NCBI GenBank assembly: GCA_017516005.1
Contig: JAFWDU010000005.1
Location: 24,682-88,681 of the forward strand
From: Oscillospiraceae bacterium
GTDB lineage: Bacteria > Bacillota > Clostridia > Oscillospirales > Oscillospiraceae
Reading direction: 5' to 3'
DNA: 64,000 nt
The position numbers and the translations under genes were made by a program. Below the pieces are notes generated by a model. It saw nothing but the letters and a program-made list of their open reading frames with translations, had not been told where the DNA came from and ran no database searches. Shown here piece after piece: positions 8,643 to 18,160 of this stretch; position 1 is the stretch's first letter; each line of letters opens with the position of its first letter.

Positions 8643-9384
8643 TAAACTGTTTTTCCTTTCGGGCAAAGAAATAGACCCGCTGCTCTCCCTCCCGCGGGGC
8701 GGTCAGAGCGCGGTCGGCATAGACATGGATTTCTCCGAATCCCGCTGAAAGCAGATACTGTTTCAGTTCCTCCAGCGTATATGCATATTCCGCATGTTCT
8801 TCAAAGCTGCGCTGCCACAGTTTCCCTCTCCGCTGAAACAGATCCATGCCGTAATAGCAGATATTGTCCTCGAAACTGGCCCGCCAGATACAGTACTGAT
8901 CCTCGTCCTCATCCAAAAAAACCTGTCCATCCAGAGACATAAGTTTTTCCGGCGTATTTACATCAAACACAAATACGCCGCCGGGAACCAGCGCATCGTA
9001 CACTCTGCTGATGGTCTTCCGGCAGTCCTCCGGGTCCGTCAGATAATTCAGGCTGTCCAGCGTACAGATAACCGCATCTACCTGCGTCGGAAGTTTCAGC
9101 TTCTGCATGCTCTGATGAACAAAAAACGGGCGGTTTTTCATTTCCGCCGTTTTTGCAAATGCGACTGTCAGCATATCCACGGAGCGATCCGTTCCTGTCA
9201 CCTGATATCCCCGTTCAGCAAGAATTCCTGCCAGTGTGCCGGTTCCGCAGGCAAGATCCAGAACGGTCTGAACACGCGCCCCATGGGTCCGGAAGAGAAG
9301 TTCCAGGTAATCCGCTACTTCCTCATACGGCACATCATTGGTGAACCGGTCATAGGATGCGGCAAGTGCCTCGTACTCACTCAT
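8635..9384 (-). CDS. Class I SAM-dependent methyltransferase
   Basis: A 249-aa Rossmann methyltransferase. The N-terminus YDRFTNDVPYEEVADYLE matches small-molecule methyltransferases of the YqeM/TehB type. Motif I is VLDLACGTGTLA at about residue 40, followed by an acidic GTDRS. The substrate is unknown. It overlaps the upstream regulator by 4 bases (ATGA) and the downstream hslO by 8, so the three are translationally coupled. Confidence 0.85.
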   Translation of the reverse strand: MSEYEALAASYDRFTNDVPYEEVADYLELLFRTHGARVQTVLDLACGTGTLAGILAERGYQVTGTDRSVDMLTVAFAKTAEMKNRPFFVHQSMQKLKLPTQVDAVICTLDSLNYLTDPEDCRKTISRVYDALVPGGVFVFDVNTPEKLMSLDGQVFLDEDEDQYCIWRASFEDNICYYGMDLFQRRGKLWQRSFEEHAEYAYTLEELKQYLLSAGFGEIHVYADRALTAPREGEQRVYFFARKEKQFNE

Positions 9385-9701
9385 GCCTGTACCTCTGGAT
9401 CCGCATCCTCCAGGGCCTTGAGCCGCTCGAGAAGCGTCCGGTAGGAATCATTTCCGTAATTCAGGCAGCGGTTGACGCGGCTGATCGTCGCGCTGGAAAC
9501 GCCGGTCTTTTCCAGAATATCGCTGTAAATCAGGCCCTGATTCAGCAGCTTCGCCACTTCGAACCGCTGCTCCATTGCCTGAAGCTCTGCCACTGTACAC
9601 AGATCCTCAAAAAAAGCATAGCATTCTTCTGGTGTCTTGAGCTGAAGAACGGCACGGTACAGGTCGCTCGCCGGATCCGTGCGTCTGTGTTTGCTGTTCA
9701 A
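9381..9701 (-). CDS. TrpR/YerC family DNA-binding regulator
   Basis: A 106-aa helical protein of the Trp-repressor-like YerC/YecD family. The helix-turn-helix is LIYSDILEKTGVSSATISRV (about residues 57-76). Tryptophan binding is not implied; the ligand of this subfamily is unclear. The start is a TTG with GGAGG 9 bases upstream; no ATG is in range. First gene of the operon that ends in hslO, with a promoter just upstream. Confidence 0.85.
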   Translation of the reverse strand: MNSKHRRTDPASDLYRAVLQLKTPEECYAFFEDLCTVAELQAMEQRFEVAKLLNQGLIYSDILEKTGVSSATISRVNRCLNYGNDSYRTLLERLKALEDADPEVQA

Positions 9702-9737
9702 GAGAATGCACCTCCAAAGCGTTTACTTTCATACGCT

Positions 9738-9766
9738 ATAGTATCAAAGTTTTTTGCAGATGTAAA
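9738..9766 (-). promoter_or_regulatory. Promoter of the TrpR-like / methyltransferase / hslO operon
   Basis: On the minus strand, TTTACA (9761-9766), a 17-bp spacer and TACTAT (9738-9743), about 37 bases before the TTG start. Confidence 0.65.
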
Positions 9767-9841
9767 GAATCTTTCCTTGGATTCCAACGATCTGACAGCA
9801 CTGCCGCGATGAACGGAGCAGATACGGGCAGTGAAAGGAAG

Positions 9842-9880
9842 GGGACCCTCAGGCAGCTTCTTAACCTTGCCTGGGGTCCC
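9842..9880 (-). terminator. Terminator of ftsZ and the division cluster
   Basis: On the minus strand GGGACCC-AGGCA pairs with TGCCT-GGGTCCC (9868-9880 with 9842-9855, one bulge), followed by a pyrimidine-rich stretch. It lies about 34 bases after the ftsZ stop. Confidence 0.7.
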
Positions 9881-9913
9881 TCTTGCAGATATCTTCAGAT
9901 GATTGCTTCTGAC

Positions 9914-10978
9914 TTACTTCCGGTTGAACAGATCGATCAGTTCCTTATCCCAGTTGTCATCATCCTGGGTCGGTACAGTGACGCTGGTCTTTTCACCGAG
10001 CTTGCTGAAAGCGCCCTTGCTGCGCTTCTCGTCAAATCCGGTTGCAATCACGGTGACGCGCATCTCATCCTGCAGGTCATCATTGAATGCGGCACCGAAG
10101 ATAATGTTTGCTTCGGGATTTGCATTTTCCATAACGATATTCGCAGCGGTCTCCACGTCGTCGAGTCCCAGTTCGGAGGAACCGGTAACATTGATCAGGA
10201 CGCCCATTGCACCATTGATGGATGTCTCCAGCAGCGGGCTGGAAACAGCGGCCATAGCGGCCTGCTCTGCCTTGTCCCGTCCGGTTGCGGAGCCGACACC
10301 CATATGAGCGTGGCCAGCGTTGCGCATAATGGCGGAAACGTCGGCGAAGTCCAGATTGATAATGACATGCTCGGAATATGCAACCAGCTCGGAAATGGAG
10401 GAGACAGCCTGCTTGAGGACATCGTCCGCAATTCCGAATGCGTTGGCGAATGTGATCTTCTGATCGGTAACATACTTCAGGCGGTCATTGGGAATAATGA
10501 CCAGGGAATCAACCTTCTCGGAAAGCTCGGCAATGCCGGACTCGGCCTGACGCATGCGGTTTGCGCCTTCAAACTTGAAGGGCTTAGTCACGACGCCGAC
10601 TGTGAGGATGCCGGCCTCGTGTGCCAGATCCGCAACGATAGGCGCTGCACCGGTGCCGGTGCCGCCGCCCATGCCGGCGGTGATGAAGACCATATCGGCG
10701 CCTTCCAGCGCCTTGGAGATCACAGCGCGGCTCTCTTCAGCAGACTTCTTGCCGATCTCCGGCTTGGAGCCGGCGCCCATGCCGCCGGTCAGCTTCTCAC
10801 CGATCTGGACCTTATTCTCGCAGCGGGACTTGTTCAGGTCCTGACGGTCGGTATTGACCACAATAAACTCTACGCCCTGAATGCCGCTTTCAATCATGCG
10901 GTTGACAACGTTATTGCCCGCGCCGCCGACGCCGATTACTTTAATGTTTACGACTTTTTCCATATATTCTTCAGGCAT
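9914..10978 (-). CDS. ftsZ: Cell division GTPase FtsZ
   Basis: Tubulin-like GTPase that forms the cytokinetic ring. Of 354 aa, it has the N-terminal [11 protein letters not shown] nucleotide-binding loop, the [10 protein letters not shown] signature at about residue 107, and the T7 synergy loop NLDFADV. The linker is short and the C-terminal peptide DLFNRK, which binds membrane anchors, is intact. AGGAGG precedes the ATG. It is last in the cluster and has its own promoter in the 150-base gap behind divIB. No ftsA is adjacent, so the anchor must be FtsA encoded elsewhere, SepF or another protein. Confidence 0.98.
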   Translation of the reverse strand: MPEEYMEKVVNIKVIGVGGAGNNVVNRMIESGIQGVEFIVVNTDRQDLNKSRCENKVQIGEKLTGGMGAGSKPEIGKKSAEESRAVISKALEGADMVFITAGMGGGTGTGAAPIVADLAHEAGILTVGVVTKPFKFEGANRMRQAESGIAELSEKVDSLVIIPNDRLKYVTDQKITFANAFGIADDVLKQAVSSISELVAYSEHVIINLDFADVSAIMRNAGHAHMGVGSATGRDKAEQAAMAAVSSPLLETSINGAMGVLINVTGSSELGLDDVETAANIVMENANPEANIIFGAAFNDDLQDEMRVTVIATGFDEKRSKGAFSKLGEKTSVTVPTQDDDNWDKELIDLFNRK

Positions 10979-11048
10979 GTCCGTTTCCTCCTAAATGTCT
11001 CTATGTCGATTCGGGCTCTTGACCCGACTTTTTACAAATTTACACTTT

Positions 11049-11077
11049 ATTGTATCGTGGAATATGGTTTTGGTCAA
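11049..11077 (-). promoter_or_regulatory. Internal promoter of ftsZ
   Basis: On the minus strand, TTGACC (11072-11077), a 17-bp spacer and TACAAT (11049-11054), about 70 bases before ftsZ. It would allow ftsZ expression independent of the mraZ promoter. Confidence 0.65.
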
Positions 11078-11128
11078 TAGAGAATTATATTTTTTCGAAA
11101 AAAGTTGCCTTTCTTCCGGTTTGCCTGA

Positions 11129-11923
11129 TCAGGACCAGGGAATCAGACGTGCGGTGCCGCTCTCCTCCATAGTCAGATCAATGGTTCCCGTTTTTGACGC
11201 ATCCAGCTGGTGATTGATGATTTCGTCCAGATAGCGGATCTTGTAATCCAGCTGATCTGTGCCGCCCAGGCGGATATCAAACCGGTCTGTGTAAACCATC
11301 GTCAGATCGAAGGTTCTGGACAGGTCAATGGAACGGATTCCTGTCAGAAGCCCGGTTTCACTCAGCGCGGGAAGAATAATCTGAAGCGCATTCTGCTGTT
11401 CTTCCGTCTCCAGTTTCAGCTGCAGACCCGCTTCCGGAGACTTTGCCAGTACGCCCTGGAGTTCCGTAAGTCCGTCCAGATCCACCTGTGTCTCACTGGT
11501 CACCGGTTCCGTCAGCTTGCATGACGCACTCAGAAGCCAGACCTGTCCTTCCTCGGAATGGATCCATGCGACACTGTCGCATTCCACGACTTCAATCAGG
11601 ACGGTATCGGGCATGCGCCGGGAGATCCGCGCCTCATCCACGTAGGGAAGCCTGGTCGTAATATTCACCATGGCAGCATCCCGGTTGATTGCCATCAGAT
11701 TCTCCCCGATTTCAAGGCCGGACGCTTCCACAATGGTCTGGGCAGGATAACGCTCATTGCCGACTACGGTGATATGATGCACCTTGAAGAAAATGATCAC
11801 TCCCGCAACAACGGCAAGCGCAGCTGCAATGACGGTAATCAGCTTAGCGATCATGCTGCTGCGGTATCGTTTTGGTTTCGCGCTGCGTTTTGTCTGCTTT
11901 CTTGTCTGTTTCTTTGCTGCCAT
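11129..11923 (-). CDS. divIB: Divisome protein FtsQ/DivIB
   Basis: Bitopic division protein of 264 aa: a very basic cytoplasmic tail (1-23), one membrane segment (24-46) and a POTRA domain beginning HHITVVGNERYPAQTI, followed by the beta domain that contacts FtsL and DivIC. The start at 11923 has GGGAGG 6 bases upstream; an in-frame ATG 18 bases earlier has none. It lies between murG and ftsZ as in other Firmicutes clusters, but with murB/murC missing. Confidence 0.9.
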   Translation of the reverse strand: MAAKKQTRKQTKRSAKPKRYRSSMIAKLITVIAAALAVVAGVIIFFKVHHITVVGNERYPAQTIVEASGLEIGENLMAINRDAAMVNITTRLPYVDEARISRRMPDTVLIEVVECDSVAWIHSEEGQVWLLSASCKLTEPVTSETQVDLDGLTELQGVLAKSPEAGLQLKLETEEQQNALQIILPALSETGLLTGIRSIDLSRTFDLTMVYTDRFDIRLGGTDQLDYKIRYLDEIINHQLDASKTGTIDLTMEESGTARLIPWS

Positions 11924-11964
11924 CGGCTTCCCTCCCCTCATATATGATTCTGTGCTCCGACAGC

Positions 11965-13092
11965 TTATCCGTCCCTGCGGATCAGATCTTCCAGAACGCC
12001 GATGATTTTTTCCGTTGCGTCCGGAACCGCCATGGCATGCTGCTGCACCGCCATTTTTGCCCGCCGCTCCGGATTCTCCAGGAGTTGTCTGGTCTGTTCA
12101 TAGAGCACCTGCCCGTCGCATTCGGCCTCCCGAATGACAACCGCGGCTCCTCTGCCTTCCAGGATTCTCGCATTCTTTTCCTGGTGATTGTCCGTCACGT
12201 TGGGGCTGGGAACCAGGATCGCGGGAGTCGCTGAGGCAGTCAGTTCCGAAATGGTTGATGCGCCTGCTCTGCAGATAATCACATCTGCGGCGGCCATCAG
12301 GGAAGGCATATCATAAATATACTCCCTCATGTCAAGGTGCGGATTTGCCGCCAGATCCACGCCGTGCTCTCTGACATATTCCGGCATCCAGCGCCAGCCG
12401 TAGGATCCCGTGGCATGAATATGATAGAAAGCTTTTTCCCTGCACTCGATCGCCATCATGTCGGCGATTTTTTTGTTCATCTCCCGGGCGCCCAGGGATC
12501 CCCAGTAGGACACCACCAGCGGCATGTCGGTCATGCCGAGCTTCTGTTTTGCCTCCTGCGGGTCGGTGCTGAGGAACTCCTCCCGTACGGGCGTGCCCGT
12601 TACCGTCACCCGTTCCGGGTTCTGGTACTGACTTCGGCACTCCTCAAACGGGACCAGAATCCGGCTCACATTTTTCGCAACCAGTCTGGTCGCAAGGCCC
12701 GGCACCGCGTTGGACTCATGTACCGCCGTAGGTATTCCCCGGCGGATACCCTGGCGCAGCGCGGGATAACTTGCATATCCGCCTGTGCCCAGGATGACAT
12801 CCGGCTGAAAATCCCGGATGATCTGATCCGCTTTCCGCAGAGAGGCTGCGATGTGCCAGCTTGTCACAAGATTGTGCCAGATTGCGGCGGGGGTCAGTTT
12901 TCGCTGAAAATTGGAGATTTTCACGCAGCGCAGCTCATAGCCGGCTTTGGGGACCAGGGTCCGTTCCATGCCGTCATCCGCGCCCATGAACAGGATCTGC
13001 GTGTCCGGGTCCATCCGTTTCAGTGTATCTGCTACTGCAATGGCGGGATTAATATGACCGCCCGTGCCGCCGCAGGTCAGTATGATGCGCAT
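11965..13092 (-). CDS. murG: UDP-GlcNAc:lipid I transferase MurG
   Basis: Makes lipid II at the inner face of the membrane by adding GlcNAc to lipid I. The 375-aa GT28 protein starts with the glycine-rich TCGGTGGHINPA loop and has the second-domain donor site (CRAGASTISELTA, about residue 275). It is slightly longer than typical (about 360). AGGAGG lies upstream of the ATG, and only 12 bases separate it from ftsW. Confidence 0.97.
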   Translation of the reverse strand: MRIILTCGGTGGHINPAIAVADTLKRMDPDTQILFMGADDGMERTLVPKAGYELRCVKISNFQRKLTPAAIWHNLVTSWHIAASLRKADQIIRDFQPDVILGTGGYASYPALRQGIRRGIPTAVHESNAVPGLATRLVAKNVSRILVPFEECRSQYQNPERVTVTGTPVREEFLSTDPQEAKQKLGMTDMPLVVSYWGSLGAREMNKKIADMMAIECREKAFYHIHATGSYGWRWMPEYVREHGVDLAANPHLDMREYIYDMPSLMAAADVIICRAGASTISELTASATPAILVPSPNVTDNHQEKNARILEGRGAAVVIREAECDGQVLYEQTRQLLENPERRAKMAVQQHAMAVPDATEKIIGVLEDLIRRDG

Positions 13093-13104
13093 TCAACCGC
13101 CTCC

Positions 13105-14259
13105 TCAGATCATCAGGGACGTTCCGTTCTTCCGGGAAACCTGAAGCACGACACCCATCTCGAAGAGGTTCAGCATCAGAGCCGTGCCGCCCTGGGAGAA
13201 GAACGGCAGTGAAATGCCGGTGGGCGGCAGGAAACCTGTCACAACGCCGATGTTGAAGAATACCTGAAGCGCCATCAGCGTAATCAGGCCGGCGATCATC
13301 AGTGCGCCGAAGCGGTCTCTTGCATGCATGGCAAGCCAGAATCCGCGGATAATCAGAAGAACAAATAGAAGGATTACCAGCATGGCACCCACATATCCCA
13401 GTTCCTCGCACAGGATGGAGAAAACATAGTCGTTGGATTCTTCCGGCAGGTACAGATACTTCTGCCGGCTTCTTCCCAGGCCCAGGCCGAAGAAGCCGCC
13501 CGAGCCGATGGCGTACAGGGACTGAATGGCCTGATATCCGTTATCGGACGCGTCCTGGAAAGGATCCTGCCAGTAGGTGATGCGCTGCATGGCGTAGGGG
13601 TTGACTTTGAGATAGATCAGAAGAAACAGTCCGGCTGCCGCGGCACCGATCAGGAACCAGCGCAGCTGGGTTCCGCCGTAGAACATCATCAGTGCGCCAA
13701 CAGCGCCGATGATGATAATGCCCGACAGATGCGGTTCCAGCGCAAGCAGCGCAACGATGCCGCCCAGAATTGCGGCAAAGGGAACCACGCCGTACCGGAA
13801 TGTTTTCATTTTCTCCTTATACGAGGAAATCATGGTTGCGAAGACAACAATGATGGCAAACTTCGCAATTTCGGAAGGCTGGAAAGAAATGCCGAACAGT
13901 TCGAACCAGCGTGTGGAGCCGTTGATGGTCTTACCTGCGATCAGAACCAGCAGAAGGAAGAGAATGGAGACCGCCAGAATCGGAAACGCAACCGACCGCC
14001 AGAGGTGATAGTCGAAGCGGGTGATCACCAGCATGACAACAATGCCACCGACTGCGAAAATCGCCTGCCGGACAAAGAAATAGGTGGAGTTCTGCTTGTC
14101 TGCATACGCGCGGGCATAGCTCGCGGAAAACATGATGACCAGGCCGATGGCCGTCAGCAGAAGCGTGAGCACCAGGAACGGCACATCCAACACGCCGGAC
14201 GATACCTCCTGCACCGGTTCCTGCCTTGCGGCAGATCCGTTCTGACGTTCCAGATCCAT
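13105..14259 (-). CDS. ftsW: SEDS peptidoglycan polymerase FtsW/SpoVE
   Basis: A 384-aa polytopic glycosyltransferase (about 10 membrane segments) that polymerises lipid II together with a class B PBP. Recognisable SEDS blocks are MFSASYARAYA near the N-terminus, GSTRWFELFGISFQPSE with the functional arginine region, and LPFFSQGGTAL near the end. FtsW and sporulation SpoVE cannot be told apart by eye. In this cluster it directly follows mraY, where murD would normally lie between them. Confidence 0.93.
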   Translation of the reverse strand: MDLERQNGSAARQEPVQEVSSGVLDVPFLVLTLLLTAIGLVIMFSASYARAYADKQNSTYFFVRQAIFAVGGIVVMLVITRFDYHLWRSVAFPILAVSILFLLLVLIAGKTINGSTRWFELFGISFQPSEIAKFAIIVVFATMISSYKEKMKTFRYGVVPFAAILGGIVALLALEPHLSGIIIIGAVGALMMFYGGTQLRWFLIGAAAAGLFLLIYLKVNPYAMQRITYWQDPFQDASDNGYQAIQSLYAIGSGGFFGLGLGRSRQKYLYLPEESNDYVFSILCEELGYVGAMLVILLFVLLIIRGFWLAMHARDRFGALMIAGLITLMALQVFFNIGVVTGFLPPTGISLPFFSQGGTALMLNLFEMGVVLQVSRKNGTSLMI

Positions 14260-14289
14260 GGCTGCTTCACCTCTCCTCTTTCTTTAAGA

Positions 14290-15258
14290 TCAGTTGATTC
14301 CGAAATATCCCAGGATGCAGGCTGCAACCGTGATTGCCGTAAAGACACAGAAGATCTTCACTTCGCTCCAGCCCTTCATCTCGTAATGATGATGGATGGG
14401 CGTCATACGGAAGATCCGCTTGCCATGGGTCAGTTTGAAATAGCCGACCTGGAGAATCACGGATACAGTCTCAATGATATAAATAATGCCCACAACAATG
14501 AGAATCAGGGGCATATTCAGTGCAAATGCAATGGCGCAGACTGCCGCGCCCAGACTCAGAGAACCGGTGTCTCCCATGAAAACCTTTGCCGGATGGAAAT
14601 TATAGCACAGGAATCCGGCGAGTCCCCCCGCCATAGCGGCGGGAAACAGCCCCAGACCGGCTTTCTTCTGAAGGAGAGCTGCAACGATGAAAAAGATCAT
14701 CACTGGGATGGACACGCCTGCAGCCAGTCCGTCGATGCCGTCCGTAAGATTGACCGCGTTGACGCAGCCCACCATAACAAACATGGCAAACAGGAAATAG
14801 ACAATCCAGTTGATCCGGACCGTAACCTTCCAGAAGGGAATAAAGAGCTCATTGGACAGAGATCCGTTCCAGCGCAGCAGCGCCAGGAAAATACCGGACG
14901 CCGCGAGCTGAAGCAGCAGCTTCTGAAGGGCGGTGAGGCCTAAATTCCTGTGGTATTTCACTTTCATGAAATCATCCAGGAAACCGATCAGGGCAAAGAC
15001 CAGGGTAAACAGGGCAAGAAACAGGCTGGTGAAATCGCCCTGACGCATCTCCGGAATGGCGAACAGCAGGCTGACCAGCATGCCCGCCAGGAACATCAGG
15101 CCGCCCATGGTCGGCGTTCCGGATTTGGACGCATGCCAGGCAGGTCCGATCTCACGGATTGACTGCCCCGCCTTCAGGGCGCGGAGCATGGGCAGCAGGA
15201 AATGGCCCACAGTAAAGCTGACAGCCGCAGCGGCCAGCAGACACAGTACAATACGCAT
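14290..15258 (-). CDS. mraY: Phospho-MurNAc-pentapeptide transferase MraY
   Basis: Integral membrane enzyme that forms lipid I from UDP-MurNAc-pentapeptide and undecaprenyl phosphate. 322 aa, about ten membrane segments. Family motifs: PTMGGLMFL, a DDFMK cytoplasmic catalytic loop, NLTDGIDGLA, MGDTGSL and the histidine cluster TPIHHHYE. GGGAGG precedes the ATG. It lies 12 bases after murF. Confidence 0.97.
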   Translation of the reverse strand: MRIVLCLLAAAAVSFTVGHFLLPMLRALKAGQSIREIGPAWHASKSGTPTMGGLMFLAGMLVSLLFAIPEMRQGDFTSLFLALFTLVFALIGFLDDFMKVKYHRNLGLTALQKLLLQLAASGIFLALLRWNGSLSNELFIPFWKVTVRINWIVYFLFAMFVMVGCVNAVNLTDGIDGLAAGVSIPVMIFFIVAALLQKKAGLGLFPAAMAGGLAGFLCYNFHPAKVFMGDTGSLSLGAAVCAIAFALNMPLILIVVGIIYIIETVSVILQVGYFKLTHGKRIFRMTPIHHHYEMKGWSEVKIFCVFTAITVAACILGYFGIN

Positions 15259-15270
15259 GATAATCCTCCC

Positions 15271-16653
15271 TTACAGGGGCTCCGGCTGCAGTTCCAGGAA
15301 CAGCTCCAGCGCTTTTTCCATTCTCATGCCGCGGCTTCCCTTGAACAGGAGCACATCCCCGGGCCGTGCACGGGATACCAGGGCGTTGACCATCTCTTCC
15401 TGGGTGTCGAAACTCATTGCCTGGGTGTTTTTCATGCCGCCGGTCATGGCGCCGGAGATAACCCGCTCCGCATTGGGCCCGTAGGCGAGAATCATATCCG
15501 TCTTGTTTGCGGCGATACGGCCGATCCGGTAATGCTCTGCCGCCGCGCGGTCGCCCAGTTCCAGCATATCACCCAGAACCGCAATTCTGCGGCCTCTCAC
15601 CTTCTTATCCCCAAGGACGAGGATCGCGGCTTCCATGGACTCCGGACCCGCATTATAGCAGTCGTCGATGATGGTGTAGCCCTTTGCCTCGTAGGTTTTC
15701 TGCCGCATATCCGTATTCTGGAAGCGGGAGAGCGCAGTCTGAATATTCGCCGGGAGCACATTGCAGCACACCGCCACTGCCGCAGCCGCGGTTGCATTCT
15801 GAGAGGAGTGACGGCCTTCCATGGGCACATAGACATCAAAGCGCTGTCCCAGGCCCTCAATGGTGAAGCGAATGCCGCCCTCCGGTGTTTCCAGATTCCT
15901 CGCATGGATATCACATTTTTCGTTTTCAATGCCGAAATAGATAATCCGGTCTGCCTGAATGTTGTGCAGTCCCCAGAGCAACGGCTCATCTCCGTTGAAT
16001 ACGGCCGTACCGCCCGGACGGAGCCCCTCGAGGATCTCCAGCTTTGCCTGGAGAATGCCTTCTCTGGATCCAAGGTGCTCAATATGCATGGATCCGATAT
16101 TGGTAATGACGACCAAGTCGGGCTTTGCCACCGCCGTGAGCTCCCGCATCTCCCCAAAATGGTTCATGCCCAGCTCCAGAACCAGATATTCCGTATCTGC
16201 CGGCGTATCCAGAAGCGTCTGGCTGAGACCGATGCGGTTGTTGTGGTTCTCCCTTGTCTTCCAGACCCGGTATGTCGTCGCCAGAATTGCCGCAATCATT
16301 TCCTTGGTAGTGGTCTTTCCGACGGAGCCGGTAATCGCCACAACGCGCGCCTTCAGGGAATCCCGATAGGCGCTGGAGATGTCCAGCATTGCCTTCATGG
16401 TATCCTCCACGCGGATTGCGGGAATCTCCGGAGAGAGGTCCCTGGCTGTCAGGACAGCGGCAGCTCCGGCCTGAATCGCGGCCTCGATATAATCATGTCC
16501 GTCAAACCGGTCTCCCTGCAGCGGGATAAACAGCTGACCAGCCTGTATGGTTCGGGTATCTGTACTGACACCGCGGATGGAAACTTCCGCATATTCCGGC
16601 GCTACGGTACCGCCGCACCAGCCGGCAATTACGGAGAGAGTCGTGCAGATCAT
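15271..16653 (-). CDS. murF: UDP-MurNAc-tripeptide:D-Ala-D-Ala ligase MurF
   Basis: ATP-dependent Mur ligase that adds D-Ala-D-Ala to complete the pentapeptide. The 460-aa protein has the N-terminal UDP-binding domain with VSTDTRTIQAG, the ATP loop ITGSVGKTTTKE and the central ENHNNRIG block. It overlaps murE by 4 bases (ATGA). Its dipeptide substrate comes from Ddl, whose gene here (49742-50812) carries an amber codon. Confidence 0.96.
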   Translation of the reverse strand: MICTTLSVIAGWCGGTVAPEYAEVSIRGVSTDTRTIQAGQLFIPLQGDRFDGHDYIEAAIQAGAAAVLTARDLSPEIPAIRVEDTMKAMLDISSAYRDSLKARVVAITGSVGKTTTKEMIAAILATTYRVWKTRENHNNRIGLSQTLLDTPADTEYLVLELGMNHFGEMRELTAVAKPDLVVITNIGSMHIEHLGSREGILQAKLEILEGLRPGGTAVFNGDEPLLWGLHNIQADRIIYFGIENEKCDIHARNLETPEGGIRFTIEGLGQRFDVYVPMEGRHSSQNATAAAAVAVCCNVLPANIQTALSRFQNTDMRQKTYEAKGYTIIDDCYNAGPESMEAAILVLGDKKVRGRRIAVLGDMLELGDRAAAEHYRIGRIAANKTDMILAYGPNAERVISGAMTGGMKNTQAMSFDTQEEMVNALVSRARPGDVLLFKGSRGMRMEKALELFLELQPEPL

Positions 16654-18119
16654 TCCATCGTCTCCTTGTTCTTCATCTGCTCCAGATGGGCGGCAACCTC
16701 TTCCCGCTCATCCAGATGCGTCTTCTCATGGCCCAGAATCTGATAGGTCTCGTGGCCTTTTCCGGCCAGAACGATGACATCGTCCGGCAAAGCGTGATCC
16801 ATGACCCAGGCGATTGCCTCCCGTCTGTTTTCAATCACAGTGTAAGGAGTCTTTGTATCTTTCATGCCTTCCAGAATCTGGCGGATGATTTCACCGGGTT
16901 CCTCCGTACGGGGGTTGTCTGACGTCACCACCACGTAATCTGCGATCTGTGCCGCGATTGCGCCCATGATGGGCCGCTTGATGGGATCCCGGTCTCCGCC
17001 GCAGCCGAACAGCACAACTGTTCTGCCCTTTGCAAAGCCCTTGACGCAGCGAAGCACATTTTCCAGGCCGTCTGGGGTGTGGGCATAATCAATGAGAATT
17101 GTGAAGTCGCATCCGGGCGTGGGCACAACTTCCGCTCTTCCCTTGACGCCTTTGGCGTTGTGCAGTGCCGCCGCCGCCTGGTGCAGATCGATGCCCAGTG
17201 CCATCACCGTCATGACCGCCGAAAGCGCGTTGTAGACGCTGAACTGTCCGGGGATGCCCAGTTCCAGGCGGCAGATATCGTTTCCGATCACTGCCTCCAT
17301 TTCCACTTTGCTGGATTTCAGGCGGATATTCTTTGCCACCAGATCTGCGCGGTCGTCGAGGGTGGAATAGGTATAGACGGTTCCCGCAGCATGATCTCTC
17401 ATCTTGGTCCAGGCGGGATCATCCCGGTTCAGTATGCTGACCGGGCATCTTGCAAAGAGTTCCGCCTTCGCGTCTCCATAGGCCTCCATGGTCTTGTGGA
17501 AATCCAGATGATCCTCTGTCAGATTGGTAAATACGCCGACGGCAAAATCAACGCCGTCCACTCTCCCGAGGGAGAGCGCGTGGGAGGAGACCTCCATGAC
17601 CGCATAGCCGCAGCCGGCATCCGCCATGCTGCGGAACAGTTTCTGAAGCTCATAGCTTTCCGGCGTTGTGCGCTCTGTCTCCAGCACCTGGTCTCCGATC
17701 ATATTCTGAATGGTTCCGATAAGTCCGACTCTGGTATTCTCCGTCTGTTCCAGAATGGATTTGATCAGGTAGGTCACCGTGGTTTTTCCGTTGGTGCCCG
17801 TAACGCCGATCACCTTCAGTTCTCCCGTGGGATGTCCGAACCAGGTATCTGACAGGTATGCCAGAGCGCTTCTGGCATTCTCCACCAGGATATACGGCAC
17901 GTCTGTTTCCGGGACCCGCTCGCAGACCACAGCGGCAGCGCCGGCCGCAACAGCGGCAGGAATAAAGGCCATGCCATCCGCCGCAAAGCCGGAAATCGCA
18001 ACGAAAAGACAGCCTGGTTTGGCCTTCCTCGAATCGTAACAAACGGCGCTGATCTCCAGATCTAACGGAGCATGGACCTGGGTCGGATTCACATTTACAA
18101 GAAGCTGCTTTAACTGCAC
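16650..18119 (-). CDS. murE: UDP-MurNAc-tripeptide synthetase MurE, mDAP type
   Basis: Adds the third stem-peptide residue. The motif DNPRTEEPGEI near residue 390 is the diaminopimelate-recognition signature, so meso-DAP is the expected substrate. Other motifs are VCYDSRKAKPG, GVTGTNGKTT and the DYAHTPDG block. I choose the GTG at 18119 (489 aa, Q-L-K-Q-L-L start as in other MurE) because GGGGAG lies just upstream. An ATG at 18161 overlapping the pbp stop would add 14 residues and lacks its own site. Confidence 0.94.
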   Translation of the reverse strand: MQLKQLLVNVNPTQVHAPLDLEISAVCYDSRKAKPGCLFVAISGFAADGMAFIPAAVAAGAAAVVCERVPETDVPYILVENARSALAYLSDTWFGHPTGELKVIGVTGTNGKTTVTYLIKSILEQTENTRVGLIGTIQNMIGDQVLETERTTPESYELQKLFRSMADAGCGYAVMEVSSHALSLGRVDGVDFAVGVFTNLTEDHLDFHKTMEAYGDAKAELFARCPVSILNRDDPAWTKMRDHAAGTVYTYSTLDDRADLVAKNIRLKSSKVEMEAVIGNDICRLELGIPGQFSVYNALSAVMTVMALGIDLHQAAAALHNAKGVKGRAEVVPTPGCDFTILIDYAHTPDGLENVLRCVKGFAKGRTVVLFGCGGDRDPIKRPIMGAIAAQIADYVVVTSDNPRTEEPGEIIRQILEGMKDTKTPYTVIENRREAIAWVMDHALPDDVIVLAGKGHETYQILGHEKTHLDEREEVAAHLEQMKNKETME

Positions 18120-18160
18120 GGCTGTCTCTCCCCTTTCCTGTATTTTCCTTTCCAGCTGCA